In this document: piece after piece, positions 1 to 10,850 of the stretch
How positions within the stretch are numbered: the stretch's first letter is position 1
Layout: each line of letters starts with the position of its first letter
NCBI GenBank assembly: GCA_022702705.1
Contig: CM040434.1
Span: forward strand, 57,399,974-57,463,973
DNA from: Papilionanthe hookeriana x Papilionanthe teres
Lineage: Eukaryota; Streptophyta; Magnoliopsida; Asparagales; Orchidaceae
Direction of reading: 5' to 3'
DNA length: 64,000 nt
Translations under genes and position numbers: made by a program
The notes under the pieces: model-generated
The model's input: the letters and a program-made list of their open reading frames with translations, nothing else
Told to the model about the DNA's origin: nothing
The model's database searches: none

Positions 1-149
1 CCTAGAATGAGGTTGACCTATATTAACCCCTTTAAAATCTTTAGGATTTTTTAAAACCCTAAAAATTAGATTGACCTCAATATACCCTTTTTGGATCAAA
101 CCAACATGAAATCCAAAAATGATCAGACCAGCAATGACAATCCTTGATT

Positions 150-965
150 TGGTTAACCCTTAACTTGAGATGGTCAAATTTGGTCAAAATGTTCAATCCA
201 TGACCTAATGACCGCCAAATTGACCCTATGGTCAAACCAATGAACTAAATGGTCAAACTTGGTCAAAATGGTCAATCCATGACCTAAAGACCACCACATT
301 GACCATCTGGTCAACCCTTAACCTAAGATGGTCAAAATTTGATCAAAATAGTCAATCCATAACCTAATGATGACCACATTGACCCAAAGGTCAACCTTAT
401 ACCGAAATTGGTCAATCATGGTCAACCATAGTCAACCTTGGTCAACTTTAGTCAAATCGGGTCAACTATGGTCAACCTTGATCAACTTTGGTCAACCCTG
501 GTCAATCATGGTCAACCTTAGTCAACTTTGGTAAAAAATTGTCAACCTTGGTCAAACTTGGTCAACTTTGGTCAAACTTGGTCAACTTTGGTCAACCCTA
601 GTTAATCATGGTCAATTTGGTCAACTTTAGTCAACCCTAGTCAATCATGCTCAACTTTAGTCAATCATGGTCAACTTTAGTCAAACCTGGTCAACTTTGG
701 TCAAACTTGGTCAACCATGGTCAACCTTGGTCAACTTTGGTCAACCCTACTCAATCATGGTCAACCATATTCAACTTTAGTCAAACTTGGTCAACTTTGG
801 TCAATCATGGTCAACTTTAGTCAAACATAGTCAACACTGGTCAACTTTGGTCAAACCTGGTCAACGTTGGTCAACCCTGGTCAATTATGGTTAACCTTAG
901 TCAAACTTGATCAACTAGGGTCAACCTTAGTCAACTTTGGTCAATATTGGTCAACTTGGATCAAA
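150..965. repeat. GGTCAA-word short-period array
   Basis: The words TTGGTCAAC, TTGGTCAAA and TAGTCAACT repeat at 10-11 bp, giving dozens of degenerate copies. Before 420 the words are spaced more widely and mixed with the inverse word TTGACC, so short dyads GGTCAA...TTGACC occur. Similar TTGACC words are scattered through the U3 of the giant solo LTRs (about 42950-43300 and 55200-55450). This suggests the array grew from a word already present in this LTR family. Confidence 0.85.
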
Positions 966-1125
966 AAGTCAATTTTGAACCAAATTGATAAAATTAGTGA
1001 AATGGTCAAAACCTAAAATCATTTTAACCAATTTATGGGTTAATATTATAATTTCATACATTTTTAATTAATTACATAATTCATTTAAAATAAAATTATA
1101 ATCACATAACCCTAAAATAAAATGA

Positions 1126-1241
1126 ATGACATCACACATGACATCACAGATGACATCACACATGACATCACATATGACATCACGCATGACATCACACATG
1201 ACGTCACACATGACATCGCACATGACATCACATATGACATC
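1126..1241. repeat. 12-bp minisatellite ATGACATCACAC
   Basis: Almost ten head-to-tail copies of ATGACATCACAC are present. Variation is mostly at the last two bases (AC, AG, AT, GC), plus single changes such as ATGACGTCACAC. The core TGACATCA/TGACGTCA resembles a bZIP (CRE/AP-1-like) binding word, and one copy contains the full TGACGTCA palindrome. Any factor binding is inference. Confidence 0.93.
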
Positions 1242-1319
1242 TAAATTTTATAAATGATTTTCAAAATTAATTTGACATATGTAGGTTCACTAATAGGTCA
1301 CCATGACACATAAAACCTA

Positions 1320-1745
1320 CGATGGCGGTGAAAATGTTTTTGTCGACTTGCATCACTATCAATTCTCGTATCATGTCAATGTCAAGGAGTCGCCACTCTC
1401 TTTCTCTATCTATCACCCTAATTCATATCCTACCTAGACTTATTGTCAGAAGTCTTTGGAGAATTTTGAGAAGGATTAATCATCATAGAGATTGAGAGAA
1501 AATAAGATCAAATGATAATCTCATAGAATAAGTCTTCAGATTCTGTAATTACTGAAGTTTTTCATATGAGAAAATCATATGAAGATCTTATGTAACCAGA
1601 GAGGTTTTATAGGTAAAATATCTATCCTGAGTTCTTTAATCTCCTATAGGAGCAAGCTCCTATAATTAATTACATCCTGAGCAATTAATACTGCTTAGGA
1701 AAACTCCTGATAAAAGTTAACATTTATCCTTGAAAAAGTGTAAGT
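1320..1745 (-). repeat. U5 tail of LTR-A, copy 1 of a three-copy arm
   Basis: This segment begins (plus strand) CGATGGCGGTGAAAA. It is nearly identical over about 380 bp to 28477-28850 in the same orientation and to 28880-29271 inverted. By eye all three copies differ from one another at roughly 4-5% of positions. It contains the inverted repeat CTCCTATAGGAGCAAGCTCC near 1640-1660. A diverged version of the same block, with AGGGGCTTGCCCTTATAGGG, occurs in the tails of both giant solo LTRs near 49000 and 61425, which identifies it as the U5 end of this LTR superfamily. Confidence 0.85.
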
Positions 1746-2861
1746 GTTGTTGTGGCAGTGCGTTTCTGAAGAATCGATACTACCAGAAAGTTTTGTTTAT
1801 GTTAGGTGTATGTAGTTGCTTTGTTGTGTTGTGTTTTGTTGTTGTAATGTCATTTTATCATTTTGTTTGTCATGTCATATGTCATGTCGGGATGTCGTAG
1901 TTTGTATGTCATGTTATTTTATGACATGTCGTAATGTCATTTTTATTGTTGTAATATTATTTTGACATAATGCATTTTGTTATGTCATGATGTCGTGATA
2001 TCTTTTTGTCAAGTTATTATATTGTCATGATGAAATTGTCTTGGTTTTATGTTTGTTTTCTTTGTTTTAATTTCATCATTGTTTTGTGTTTGTTAAGGTC
2101 ATTTTGTCGTCGTTATGTTTTATTGTCATTTCGTTTGATTTATCATTATTTTTTCTGGTTGTTGTTATTTTGATTTGGCGTTTGTTTTGGAAGTGTCAGT
2201 TTTATGTTAGATATCATGTCGATGTCAATTTCAATGATTTTGTCGTGTTATGTAAAGTGTCAGTTTTTGTTTGTTTTGGTTTAGTATCATATCATGTCAT
2301 GTGTTATGTCGGGATGTTATAGTTTGTATGTCGTGTCATCTCATAATGTGATGTAGTAATGTCATGTCAATTTATTTCATGTCTTAATGTGATGTCATAA
2401 TGTCATAAGATGTCGTGATTAATATCTCGATTTGTCATGAGATATTTTATCTTCTATATGAAGATGTCGTTATTATGTCATGAGATACCTTCTATGATGT
2501 CAAGAAGATATCATTATTTATTTATTTTTGTTATTTTGTTTATGATTTCCTTTTGTTTTAAGTTTTGGTTTTGTGGTCATCTTAATTTTATTTTGTCATG
2601 TAATCTTATCATGTATTTGTTTTGGTTTAGTGTCATGTCATCATTTTATTGTGGTATAAAAATGTCGTTGTATGTTTTTGTAATGTTGATGTTATGTCGA
2701 TGTTAATGTTAATGATTTTGTCGTTTTATTTCAGATTTCGTGGCTAACCAAAAAGTCCAGTTGTCTTTGTTGTCATGTTATTTTTGTTTTGTTGTTTGTA
2801 GAAAGTTTAGGTTTTGTGACTATCCTAAAAGTCCTAGTTTTGTCGTCAATGCTCCGTCGTT
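1746..2861 (-). other. ATGTC/GACAT-rich exon-side segment of LTR-A
   Basis: This is noncoding and low in complexity on both strands. The words ATGTCAT, ATGTCG and TTTTGTCGT recur every 10-20 bp from about 1840 to 2720 without a fixed period. Open frames here are hydrophobic by composition and carry no domain. The segment lies between the predicted splice acceptor (2868) and the U5 arm, so in the model it is downstream leader exon. TGTC words on the plus strand correspond to GACA words in the transcribed sense. Confidence 0.5.
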
Positions 2862-2888
2862 GACGTCCTGCAAAATAGAGTTAGCACA
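2862..2888 (-). promoter_or_regulatory. Predicted 3' splice site of LTR-A leader intron
   Basis: Read on the minus strand this is GCTAACTCTATTTTGCAG followed by GACG, i.e. a CTAAC branch-point word 10 nt before a T-rich stretch and CAG. Nearly the same sequence (ACTAACTCTATTTTGCAG, then GGC) occurs on the plus strand at 63930-63947, at the same relative place in LTR-B. Conservation between two otherwise diverged LTRs supports function. No transcript is available here. Confidence 0.5.
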
Positions 2889-3065
2889 CTGACCACAAGA
2901 AAATATATTGCAAATTTTATACCAATTTTATATGAAATTGCACTTTAAAGAAATTTATTTTCTTTGTTTTATTGCAGGAATGAAGAATTATAAGTACTAA
3001 AAGCAAAAATCACAAAAGAAGCAGATTTGGAGCAAAAAAACTAAAAATGATGAAAATTGAACTGT

Positions 3066-3212
3066 CCCGCCAACGGCGAGATTTAAGCCGCCGACGGTGA
3101 GATTTTCCCGAGAGTTTTTGAATATTTTATAAAGAGCCCGCCGACGTCGAGATCAAGCCCGCTGACAGCGAGATCGGCGCAGTTAGCCACCTTCTAGAAG
3201 CCCGCCGACGGC
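3066..3212 (+). repeat. GC-rich CCGCCGACGGCGAG motif cluster in U3
   Basis: Five variants of CCCGCCGACGGCGAG occur in 147 bp (near 3066, 3091, 3138, 3161 and 3200) inside otherwise AT-rich DNA. CCTTCTAGAAG at 3190-3200 abuts the last one. A TATA-like TGTAAATAGAG follows near 3298. The same motif family appears at 53028-53208, 40555-40665 and 38775-38865 in Athila-2. CGCCG/CGGCG pairing makes each unit a short dyad. Confidence 0.8.
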
Positions 3213-4390
3213 GAGACAGTTGAAAAGAGCCAGATACAATGAACCTGGACGCTTTTTGAAGAGGTGCTTAAGCAACCTTTGAAGATTTGACTCCTTCTGT
3301 AAATAGAGACAATTTCTGTCCCTTTAGTGTGTCATTTAAGTGTTAATTTTGGTGTCTCTTGGTGTTGTTTTAAAGTTAATTAGTGTTCATTTGTGTTGGA
3401 GTGTAAATTAGAGAGTCTTAGTGAGTTTAATTAAGTGTGTTGTACTGGAAGGAAGAGTCAAAGGAACTTCAAGGAGTCTGCTTGGGGAGAAGAATTGAGA
3501 TAAGTATATTTGTTATTGTTTGTTAACTTTAATGAAATCCATACTTTGTGTTATTTATCCCATGCTTTCTGAGTAGTTTCCTTAGTCTTTTTCCTTGTTG
3601 TTGAGATTATGTGAAGTGACGAATCAAAATAATTGTGCCTAAAATTATTAAATAAAAATTGTGATAATCTTTTACTTAAAACTTAATTTACTTTCAATTT
3701 GGCCAATTGATTTGTTAACATATGTTGAATTATCAACTATAGTAAAGATTACATCAGAGATTCAAGGAAGTCAAAAGCCTTGGAAGGAGGGTGCAAATAA
3801 ATAGGAAATATTAACTATCGGACGTAGAATTGGACATTTTAGTGTGACAGACTAAAATATTCAATTCAGTCCTATTGTTTGAGAGCTGAAGTGTAGATGT
3901 TAGCCCTGAGGCGAGGGGAATGTGGGAGCTCTGAAGTGGCAGCTGGTATCCTCCCAGCCTAGCCGCAGATTCAGTAATCAAACATAGGACTAGTCAATGT
4001 TCTTTGCACCTGGACCGAAGAGTAAAGAATAGGAATGCTCCTATTTGGCACAACAGAAACTCTAAACTACTTTAATTCATCATTCACTTAATTCTCTCAA
4101 CAAGGAGAAAGCTGCTTTTCTAAATTAGAATCTTACATTTAAACCTTTTTGAGCAATAATTTTAGTATAAGTGTTGTTAATTTCCTTATACTAGCTTAGT
4201 AAGTAAGTCTACTTTAATTTGTCTTTGAAATTCTCTAACTTCCCTGTGGGATCGATATCTTGGACTCCATTAGAGCCCTTTATTACTTGATAACGATACA
4301 TATACTTGCGTAATATCCACATTATAAATCATAATTTTCATAAAAGAATCATCAGTATAAATACATATATTTGGTGCGGGATCAAGTTTT

Positions 4391-4404
4391 TGGTGCCGTT
4401 GCCA
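4391..4404 (+). promoter_or_regulatory. Primer binding site (tRNA-Asp type)
   Basis: TGGTGCCGTTGCCA differs by one base from the tRNA-Asp-type plant primer site TGGCGCCGTTGCC. It lies six bases (AGTTTT) after the LTR end, the same spacer seen in Athila-1 at 25349-25354. It marks this insertion as more than a clean solo LTR. Confidence 0.85.
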
Positions 4405-4450
4405 ATATCAATAACATATTTTTGTAAGTATAAATATCAAAAGTTGGTCA

Positions 4451-5215
4451 CATACCCTATAACATGCAAAGAAAATCTAAACGAAACTTCATGTCTTCAT
4501 CCTGCAAGGAAAACAAAGTTAGAAACAATGTCATATCAAAATATTTAGATTACCTGGTCAAAGTGTCTATTGATCCAGAGTTGTCGGATGTCCAAATGTG
4601 GTTGATATGTCAATTTAGATTTATGTCGATTTAAGTTGGATTTTGGATTTTTTGTCAATTTGGATTTGATTTTGGGTTTTATGTCAGTTTATGTCGATTT
4701 GAGTTTGATTTTGGGTTTTATGTCAATTTGAGTTTAATTTTATGTCGAGTTAAGTTCGATGTGGGTCGAACTTAAGAATTATGATGTCGTATGTTAAGTT
4801 AAATTCGATACAGGTCGAACTTAAGAACTATGTCAGTTCATGTCGTGTTAAGTTTAATCATTTTGATTTATGTCGAATTATATCAATTTATGTTGAGTTA
4901 TATTGAGTTTGGTTTGAAATGTCGATTAATGTCATTTAATGTCAGTTCGATTAAAGTCGGTTAATGTCGGTGTTTGTTGAATTTGATTTAAAATGTCGGT
5001 TAATGTCAAATTATGTTTGGGTTATATTTGAAATGTCAATTATGTCGATTTTTTGTTTTGAAATGTCAAATTTATGTTGTTTATGTTAATTTTTGTTTTG
5101 AAATGTCAAATTTATGTCGATTGTATCGACTTATGTTTGAAATGTCAAATTTATGTCAATTATGTTGATTTATGTTTGAAATGTCAAATTTATGTAGGTT
5201 ATGTCGATTTGAGTT
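4451..5215 (-). repeat. LTR-A intron segment, ATGTCGATTT-rich
   Basis: The first 70 bases match LTR-B inverted. From about 4560 the sequence becomes a degenerate string of ATGTCGATT, ATGTCAATTTG and TTTGAAATGTC words with no strict period. No coding potential is visible. It grades into the longer-period arrays that follow. Confidence 0.6.
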
Positions 5216-5780
5216 CAATTTTGTCGATTTAGGTTCAATTTGGGTTGAACCTAAGATTTATGTTGATTTAGGTTCAATTTGGGTCGAAACTAAGGTTTAT
5301 GTCTTGGTTTAGGTTAGACTTAGGTTCATGTCAGGTTGAACCTAAGTATGATTTGACTTAAGTCTAATGTAGGTTAGACTTAAGTTAGGTTTAAGTTCGA
5401 ATTAGGTTCGTGTCAGGTTGAACCTTAGTATGGTTTGACTTAAGTCTAATGTGGGTTAGTCTTAAGTTAGGTTTAGGTTAGACTTAGGTTCATTTCAGGT
5501 TGAACCTAAGTAAGGTTTGACTTAAGTCAAATGTGGGTTAGACTTAAGTTGGGTTTAGGTTAGACTTATGTTCATGTCGAGTTAAACCTAAGTATGGTTT
5601 AACTTAAGTCTAATATGGGTTAGACTTAAGTTAGTTTTGGGTTAGACTTAGGTTCATGTCAAGTTGAACCTAAATATGTTTGACTTAAGTCTAATATGGG
5701 TTAGACTTAAGTTAGGTTTGTATATGTCATGTTGAACCTAGACTTAAGGTTGACTTAAGTTCAATATGGGTTGAACTCAA
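5216..5780 (-). repeat. Satellite block, about 81-bp unit
   Basis: Six to seven degenerate copies of a unit holding TTAGACTTAGGTTCATGTC, GGTTGAACCTAAG and GACTTAAGTCTAATGTGGG are present. Dyads inside the unit include AGTCTAATGTGGGTTAGACT and GACTTAAGTC. Units differ by substitutions and short indels. Confidence 0.8.
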
Positions 5781-6245
5781 GTTAAGGTTTTGAATTAACT
5801 TAGGCTGATTTTAAGTTTGGTTTGTTGACTTAAGTTCAATATGGATTGAACTTAAGTTGAAGTTTTTAAACCTGGGTTCACATTGTGTTGAATCTATGTT
5901 AAAGGTTGAAATTGGTTTCAAGTTGGGTTGAACCTAAGTTAAAGGTTGAACTTGGGTTCAAGTTGGATTGAACCTAAGTTAAGGGTTGCACATTGGTTCA
6001 GGTTGTGTTGAACCTAAGTTAAAGGTTGAGCTTGGGTTCAAGTTTGGTTGAAACTAAGTTAAAGGTTGAACTTGGGTTCAAGTTGGATTGAACCTAAGTT
6101 AAGGGTTGTACTCGGGTTCACGTTTGATTGAACCTAAGTTAAAGGTTGAACTTGGGTTCAAGTTTGGTTAAACCTAAGTTAAATGTTGAACTTGGGTTCA
6201 AGTTGGGTTGAACCTAAGTTAAAGGTTGGACTTAAGTTAGGTTTA
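5781..6245 (-). repeat. Satellite block, 40-bp unit
   Basis: About nine copies of a 40-bp unit are present: GAACCTAAGTTAAAGGTTGA followed by ACTTGGGTTCAAGTTGGGTT. Each unit contains the inverted repeat GGTTCAAGTTGGGTTGAACC (7-bp stems, 6-base loop). The reverse complement of a closely similar 40-bp unit forms the array at 61880-62400. Confidence 0.88.
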
Positions 6246-6773
6246 TTTTAGGTTTGAGTTTGATTAGACCTTAATTGGTTAAGGTTTAACAGTTTGATGT
6301 GGTAGACTTAATTAGAGTTTAAGTTTGATGAAACCTTAGATTATTAAGGTTTAATAGATTAATTAAGTCTAATGTGGTAGACTTAATTAGAGTTTAAGTT
6401 TGATTAAACCTTAGTTGGTTAAGGTTTAATTGATTAATTAAGTCTAATGTGGTAGACTTAATTAGAGTTTAAGTTTGATTAAACCTTAGTTGGATAAGGT
6501 TTAATAGATTAATTAAGTCTAATGTGGCAGACTTAATTAGAGTTTAAGTTTGATTAAACCTTAGTTGGTTAAGGTTTAATATATTAATTAAGTCTAATGT
6601 GGTAGACTTAATTAGAGTTTAAGTTTGATTAAACCTTAGTTTGTTAGACTTAATTAGACTTTAAACCTTAGTTGGTTAAGGTTTACTAGATTAATTAAGT
6701 CTAACGTGGTAGACTTAATTAGAGTTTAAGTTTGATTAAACCTTAGTTGGTTAAGGTTTAATAGATTAATTAA
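6246..6773 (-). repeat. Satellite block, 75-bp unit (part 1)
   Basis: This is a 75-bp unit repeated head to tail with few changes. Each unit is two imperfect hairpins joined: AAGTCTAATGTGGTAGACTT and AAACCTTAGTTGGTTAAGGTTT, with TAATTAGAG and AATAGATTAATT between them. The block is interrupted at 6774 by a PIF-like element and resumes at 7551. Confidence 0.92.
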
Positions 6774-7550
6774 GGCTGCTTTTGGGACAGCTTAAGTGCG
6801 GCGGCGTTTTTAAAAACGCCGCCGTCACGTTTGTTTTGCGCGTTTCAGGAACTTTTTTAATAACTCCGTTAATAATTTGTGAAGCACGCAGATCGCGCGA
6901 TAACCCCTGCGGTCCGCCTTCCCATCCGCGTTTGCTCCGTCATTTTACGCCTCTGCCCTCACGCGCGACCCCTCACCATCTCCTCTGCCGAGCGAAGTCC
7001 AGACGGACCTCTGCCCTCACGCGAAGCCCAAATTTCTCGTCGCGGCCCCTCGCCATCTCCTCTGTCGAGTGAAGCCCAGACGGATCGACGAGCCATCTCT
7101 GCCCTAAGCAAGGAGGATAGGGAAGATAGGCGATGGTTTCGGGCGAATCTGGGAGACGAGGAAGCGGCGAGGTCGAGGAAGGAGAAGATAAGTTTATTTA
7201 AGTTATTTTTAATAGTTTAAGTGATTAATAATTAGTAATTTATATAAATAACGTAAAATGAATTACTTATAAATTTAAATAATTATATCAATAAACAAAT
7301 TATAAATTATTTTGATAACAAATTATAATTTTTCATAACTCATATTAAACATTACAAATTTCAGTTTTATCCTGGAAAATTATAATTACAAGACGGGCAG
7401 AATGGTCATTTATGTTGAATCAGTTGGTTTACAAACGCACGAACCAAACAGCCAGACAGCTTATCCAAATCAGCTGCGTATCAGCAGATTATCAGAATAA
7501 GCTGCTTATCAGCAGAAGTTGGATAAGCTGCAGCTGCCCCAAACAGACCC
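6774..7550. mobile_element. Non-autonomous PIF/Harbinger (Tourist-like) element
   Basis: A 777-bp insertion exactly interrupts the 75-bp satellite and is flanked by TAA (6771-6773 and 7551-7553). The ends are imperfect inverted repeats: GGCTGCTTTTGGGACAGCTT on the left, and GGGTCTGTTTGGGGCAGCT when the right end is read inward. TWA duplications and GGG..TGTTTGG-like termini are typical of PIF/Harbinger and Tourist elements. There is no transposase. The inside (about 6880-7180) is far more GC- and CpG-rich than anything nearby, with duplicated words CCATCTCCTCTG and AGACGGA. It could be a captured host fragment, but its open frames match nothing I recognise. Confidence 0.82.
6799..6824. repeat. 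26-bp perfect palindrome in the PIF-like element
   Basis: CGGCGGCGTTTTT is followed directly by its exact reverse complement, with no spacer. It sits 25 bp inside the left terminus, with no counterpart at the right end. Confidence 0.97.
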
Positions 7551-7869
7551 TAAGTCTAATGTGGTAGATTTAATTAGAGTTTAAGTTTGATTAAACCTTA
7601 GTTGGTTAAGGTTTAATAGATTAATTTAGTCTAATGTGGTAGACCTAATTAGAGTTTAAGTTTGATTAAACTTTAGTTGGTTATGATTTAATAGATCAAT
7701 AAAGTCTAATGTGGTAGACTTAATTAGAGTTTAAGTTTTGATTAAACCTTAGTTGGTTATGGTTTAATAGATTAATTAAGTCTAATGTGGTAGACTTAAT
7801 TAGAGTTTAAGTTTGATTAAACCTTAGTTGGTTAAGGTTTAATAGATTAATTAAGTCTAATGTGGTAGA
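7551..7869 (-). repeat. Satellite block, 75-bp unit (part 2)
   Basis: Continuation of the 75-bp array after the PIF-like insertion, about four copies. It is interrupted again at 7870 by a solo LTR and resumes at 10208. Confidence 0.9.
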
Positions 7870-10207
7870 TGACCCAACCCGCAATAACGCAGTAGTTTTT
7901 GCTTCCAAAAGATGGCAAAAAACTTGACCCAATTTTTAATAGCGGCTAGTGTATAAAATCAAAATGTTGTAAAATTTTAGAAAATATTTTACTCACTAGG
8001 GGTACTACGCAAGTATACGTATCATTTCAAGTAATATAGGGTTTTCTTTTATAACCCCAATATCAATCCTACAGAGAAGCGAGGTAAGCAATCCTTTAGG
8101 CTAATTCCAGTCTATTTCTATAAGGCCTAAATTTGGAGTTTCGATTAAAATGGTTTTTTTTTAATAACTAATCCTAAATAAAGTTCTTAAATAAAAGATA
8201 ACTTATGAGTAAATTGGTTTGGAGAATTTTGAGATGTTAAAGACTACCTTTCTCTTGCAATTACATAGATAATGTGTAGGAAAGAAATGCTTAGAATTTT
8301 ATGTAGTAGTGCCAAATAGAAGCAATCCTATTCTTTACCCTTTGGTCCAGTGTAAAGAACATTGGCTAATCTATAGATCAGTTCAGGATGTTTTATTAGT
8401 AGAATGGGTTAATCTAGGCTCACACTACTAGATGTCCAAGGGTGGCTATGGTAGGCCCTACTAGTGACCCGTTCCCTTTCTATAAACCAAATTACTATAA
8501 TTTAGTCTGTCACTCTAAAAACTAATCAATTCTATGCCCAATAAAAAATATCTCCCTATTTATTTGCACTTCACCATGAATAACCCCCATACAGCCTTCG
8601 ATTACCCAAGGATTCATGTGATATCTACTAGTTAAGAACTCATCTCTGGATAGGTCTCAGAATTCTTCAACAGGTTTTAACAATAGAAATGATCAATTTG
8701 TAAAGTAAATGAAGATCCAGTATGAATATCATCACCATAATTTAATAAGAGAATATCTAAGCAAATCTTAATTCCTAAACATGCATCTATTTCATTACAA
8801 AATAAAAGTAAATAAAAATAATGGCATAAGAAGTAAAAGGGTTGATATAATTATGTAATAATTTAAGTGCCAACAAGGAACTTATTTCATTAGTATTCTA
8901 TTTTATTTATGCAACTATCTGTCACCTAGAAGCATCTAATAGATAATTTTATAAAAATAATATTCCTACACATGCCACTACTTCATATTTAAAAGAAAGA
9001 GTAAAAAAAATCACTTATGAAGCATGGATAAATCACGACAGAAAACTCGGTTTAAAACAAAGAAAATCCACTAGAAAGTGTTTACAATAATTACAAGAGA
9101 ATGAAGAACACAATACTTAGTTTTTTCCCTCTGAAGGAAAGAAGAAGATCTCTCCGCCAAAGTTTCCCACCGATCCATGCGCCGCTAGTACATTCCTTAC
9201 ATAAATATCTCAAAATCCCTCACCAATCTCTCCATAAGATGTAGAAATCTACATCTTCATGACTCTAAAATGACTAAAATGACTAAGGGGGAAGAAAGAG
9301 AGGAGGAGAGAGAGAGAGAGAGAGAGAGAGACAAGAGAGAGGCGAGAGAGGCAAAAGAGAGGCCTTTTTTCCTGTAGAAATATCTCCTATTTATAGAGCT
9401 CTGAAAATGGCCAAGGGTTGCTTAAGGATCCTCTTCAAAAGTAGTCCACATTCATTTAATCTTCTAGAAACCGACTCTAACACCTAGGCGCCGGGATCTG
9501 GCGCGTAGGCGCTAGACTCCTCTGACCAAGTCTTCGCATCCCTTAACTTTGGGTCGCACCTCTTCGATATTAATACCGTTCTAATGTGTCCAGATACATT
9601 TTATCACATGTCCTATATATTAGGAGTAACTTCCAGTCTTCCAGAAGGTCTATAAACTACTTAACACAGTCAAAATAACTCCTAAAGTTGTCAAAAATCC
9701 ATCCAATAACCATTTTTGGATGATTCTGGCGCCTAGGCCTTGATTCTAGTCCCTAGGCGCCGTTTTCTTGTTGTCACTGGTGCCTAGGCGCCGGGTTTGG
9801 CGCCTAGGCTCCACCCTGTGCGCAGCTCCATTATTTTGCTCCGTTTGGCTCCATTTCAACTCCGTTTCGCCCCATTTCACTTGCGTTGCATTCCTAACAT
9901 CTTCACCTACAAGATAGATATAAAAATAACCTTTCTTAAAAATATAATTTTATCCAAAATATGTGAGAAATATAAAAAATATTAAGCATAGAAAGACATA
10001 TTGATATGTGCTAAGTTAGAATTTTCTTCCTTGCTTATTTTGGCTCAAAATTGCATAGTTTTTGTTTGATTTTCTCTAAAATCATATTTTTATACTTGAA
10101 GACAAAAATATACAAAATTCCTTCCTTTAAAGTGTAATATCTTTAAAAATGTGCATAAAGTTAGCATGAAATCTACAGTAAAAATATGTAATTTTTAAAG
10201 TGGATCA
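7870..10207 (-). mobile_element. Athila-family solo LTR with 55-bp post-LTR tail
   Basis: The insertion is bounded by TGACCC and GGATCA and flanked by GTAGA on both sides (7865-7869 and 10208-10212) inside the 75-bp satellite. It resembles the Athila-1 LTR: a shared U5 block at about 8000-8040, TATA CTATTTATAG (plus strand) at 9387-9396, and GGCGCCTAGG-type palindromes at 9484-9515 and 9727-9812. The normal LTR terminus (TGACCCAATTTTT) is at 7925, so 7870-7924 is an extra 55 bp beyond the LTR end, yet the TSD lies outside it. TTCTAGAA (9461-9468) and TTCCAGAAGG (about 9637) match the U3 heat-shock-like sites of Athila-1. It lacks genes. Confidence 0.87.
9297..9363. repeat. GA microsatellite
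   Basis: An uninterrupted (GA)n core of about 30 bp is followed by imperfect GAGAGGC and AAGAGAGG units. It lies just downstream (minus strand) of the solo LTR TATA box, i.e. in the predicted 5' end of the transcript. Confidence 0.93.
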
Positions 10208-10850
10208 GTAGACTTAATTAGAGTTTAAGTTTGTAGAGTTTAAGTTTGATTAAAACTTAGTTGGTTAAGGTTTAATAGATTAATTAAGTCTAATGTGGTA
10301 GACTTAATTAGAGTTTAAGTTTGATTAAACCTTAGTTGGTTGTGGTTTAATAGATTAATTGTCTAATGTGGTAGACTTAATTAAAGTTTAAGTTTGATTA
10401 AACCTTAGTTGGTTAAGGTTTAATAGATCAACTAAGTCTAATATGGTAGATATTATTAGAGTTTACGTTTGATTAAACCTTAGTTTGTTATGGTTTAATA
10501 GAGTAATTAAGTCTAATGTGGTAGACTTAATTAGAGTTTAAGTTTGGTTAAACCTTAGTTGGTTAAGGTTTAATAGATTAATTAAGTCTAATGTAGTAGA
10601 CTTAATTAGAGTTTAATTCTAATTAAACATTAGTTGGTTAAGGTTTAATAGATTAATTAAGTCTAATGTGGTAGAATTAATTAGAGTTTAAGTTTGATTA
10701 AACCTTAGTTGGTTAAGGTTAATAGATTAATTAAGTCTGATGTGGTAGACTTAATTAGAGTTTAAGTTTGATTAAACCTTAGTTGGTTAAGGTTTAATAG
10801 ATTAATTAAGTCTAATGTGGTAGACTTAATTAAGGTTTAAGTTTGACTTA
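10208..10850 (-). repeat. Satellite block, 75-bp unit (part 3)
   Basis: About eight copies of the same 75-bp double-hairpin unit. The first copies next to the LTR insertion are truncated or internally deleted. Confidence 0.9.

Larger units (their letters stand above)
1..1319 (+). other. Upstream (U3) segment of giant LTR-B
   Basis: This is noncoding DNA left of the ACCTA target duplication at 1315-1319. Removing the element at 1320-29271 joins it to 29277, and the joined sequence stays rich in ATGAC words on both sides. It therefore probably belongs to the U3 of the same long LTR whose TATA box is at 30421. It holds a GGTCAA-word array and a 12-bp minisatellite, annotated separately. The rest (about 966-1125 and 1242-1314) is AT-rich with no visible gene. 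The LTR start lies outside the window, so the assignment is inference. Confidence 0.5.
2890..4450 (+). mobile_element. Athila-type LTR with PBS tail, inserted in LTR-A
   Basis: The LTR proper is 2890-4384, starting TGACCACAAG and ending GGGATCA. It is followed by AGTTTT, a tRNA-Asp-type primer site TGGTGCCGTTGCCA (4391-4404) and about 46 more bases ending GGTCA at 4450. LTR-A resumes immediately: 4451-4520 matches the reverse complement of LTR-B around 63860-63925. Flanks are CACAC (2885-2889) and CATAC (4451-4455), a TSD with one or two changes. The family resembles the LTRs of Athila-2 (CGCCGACGGCG motifs, the CTTCTAGAAG box, the Athila U5 block near 4285-4315). It is an almost-solo LTR with a 66-bp leftover. 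Confidence 0.75.

Noticed and set aside
1126..1241. Regular 12-bp repeats as a CRISPR-like array
   Set aside because: There are no unique spacers, it is a simple tandem repeat, and the genome is eukaryotic.
2086..2706. Small hydrophobic frames that could be membrane peptides
   Set aside because: They lie in TGTC/TTTT-rich low-complexity DNA; the Phe/Val/Leu content follows from composition.
4385..4450. PBS tail as a copied full tRNA (read-through of the tRNA primer)
   Set aside because: After the first 14 bases the tail does not resemble the rest of tRNA-Asp; it looks like ordinary AT-rich element leader.
6782..7220. Two overlapping frames in the PIF-like element
   Set aside because: No domain, wrong length for a transposase, and overlapping frames in a GC-rich block; kept only as possible captured DNA.
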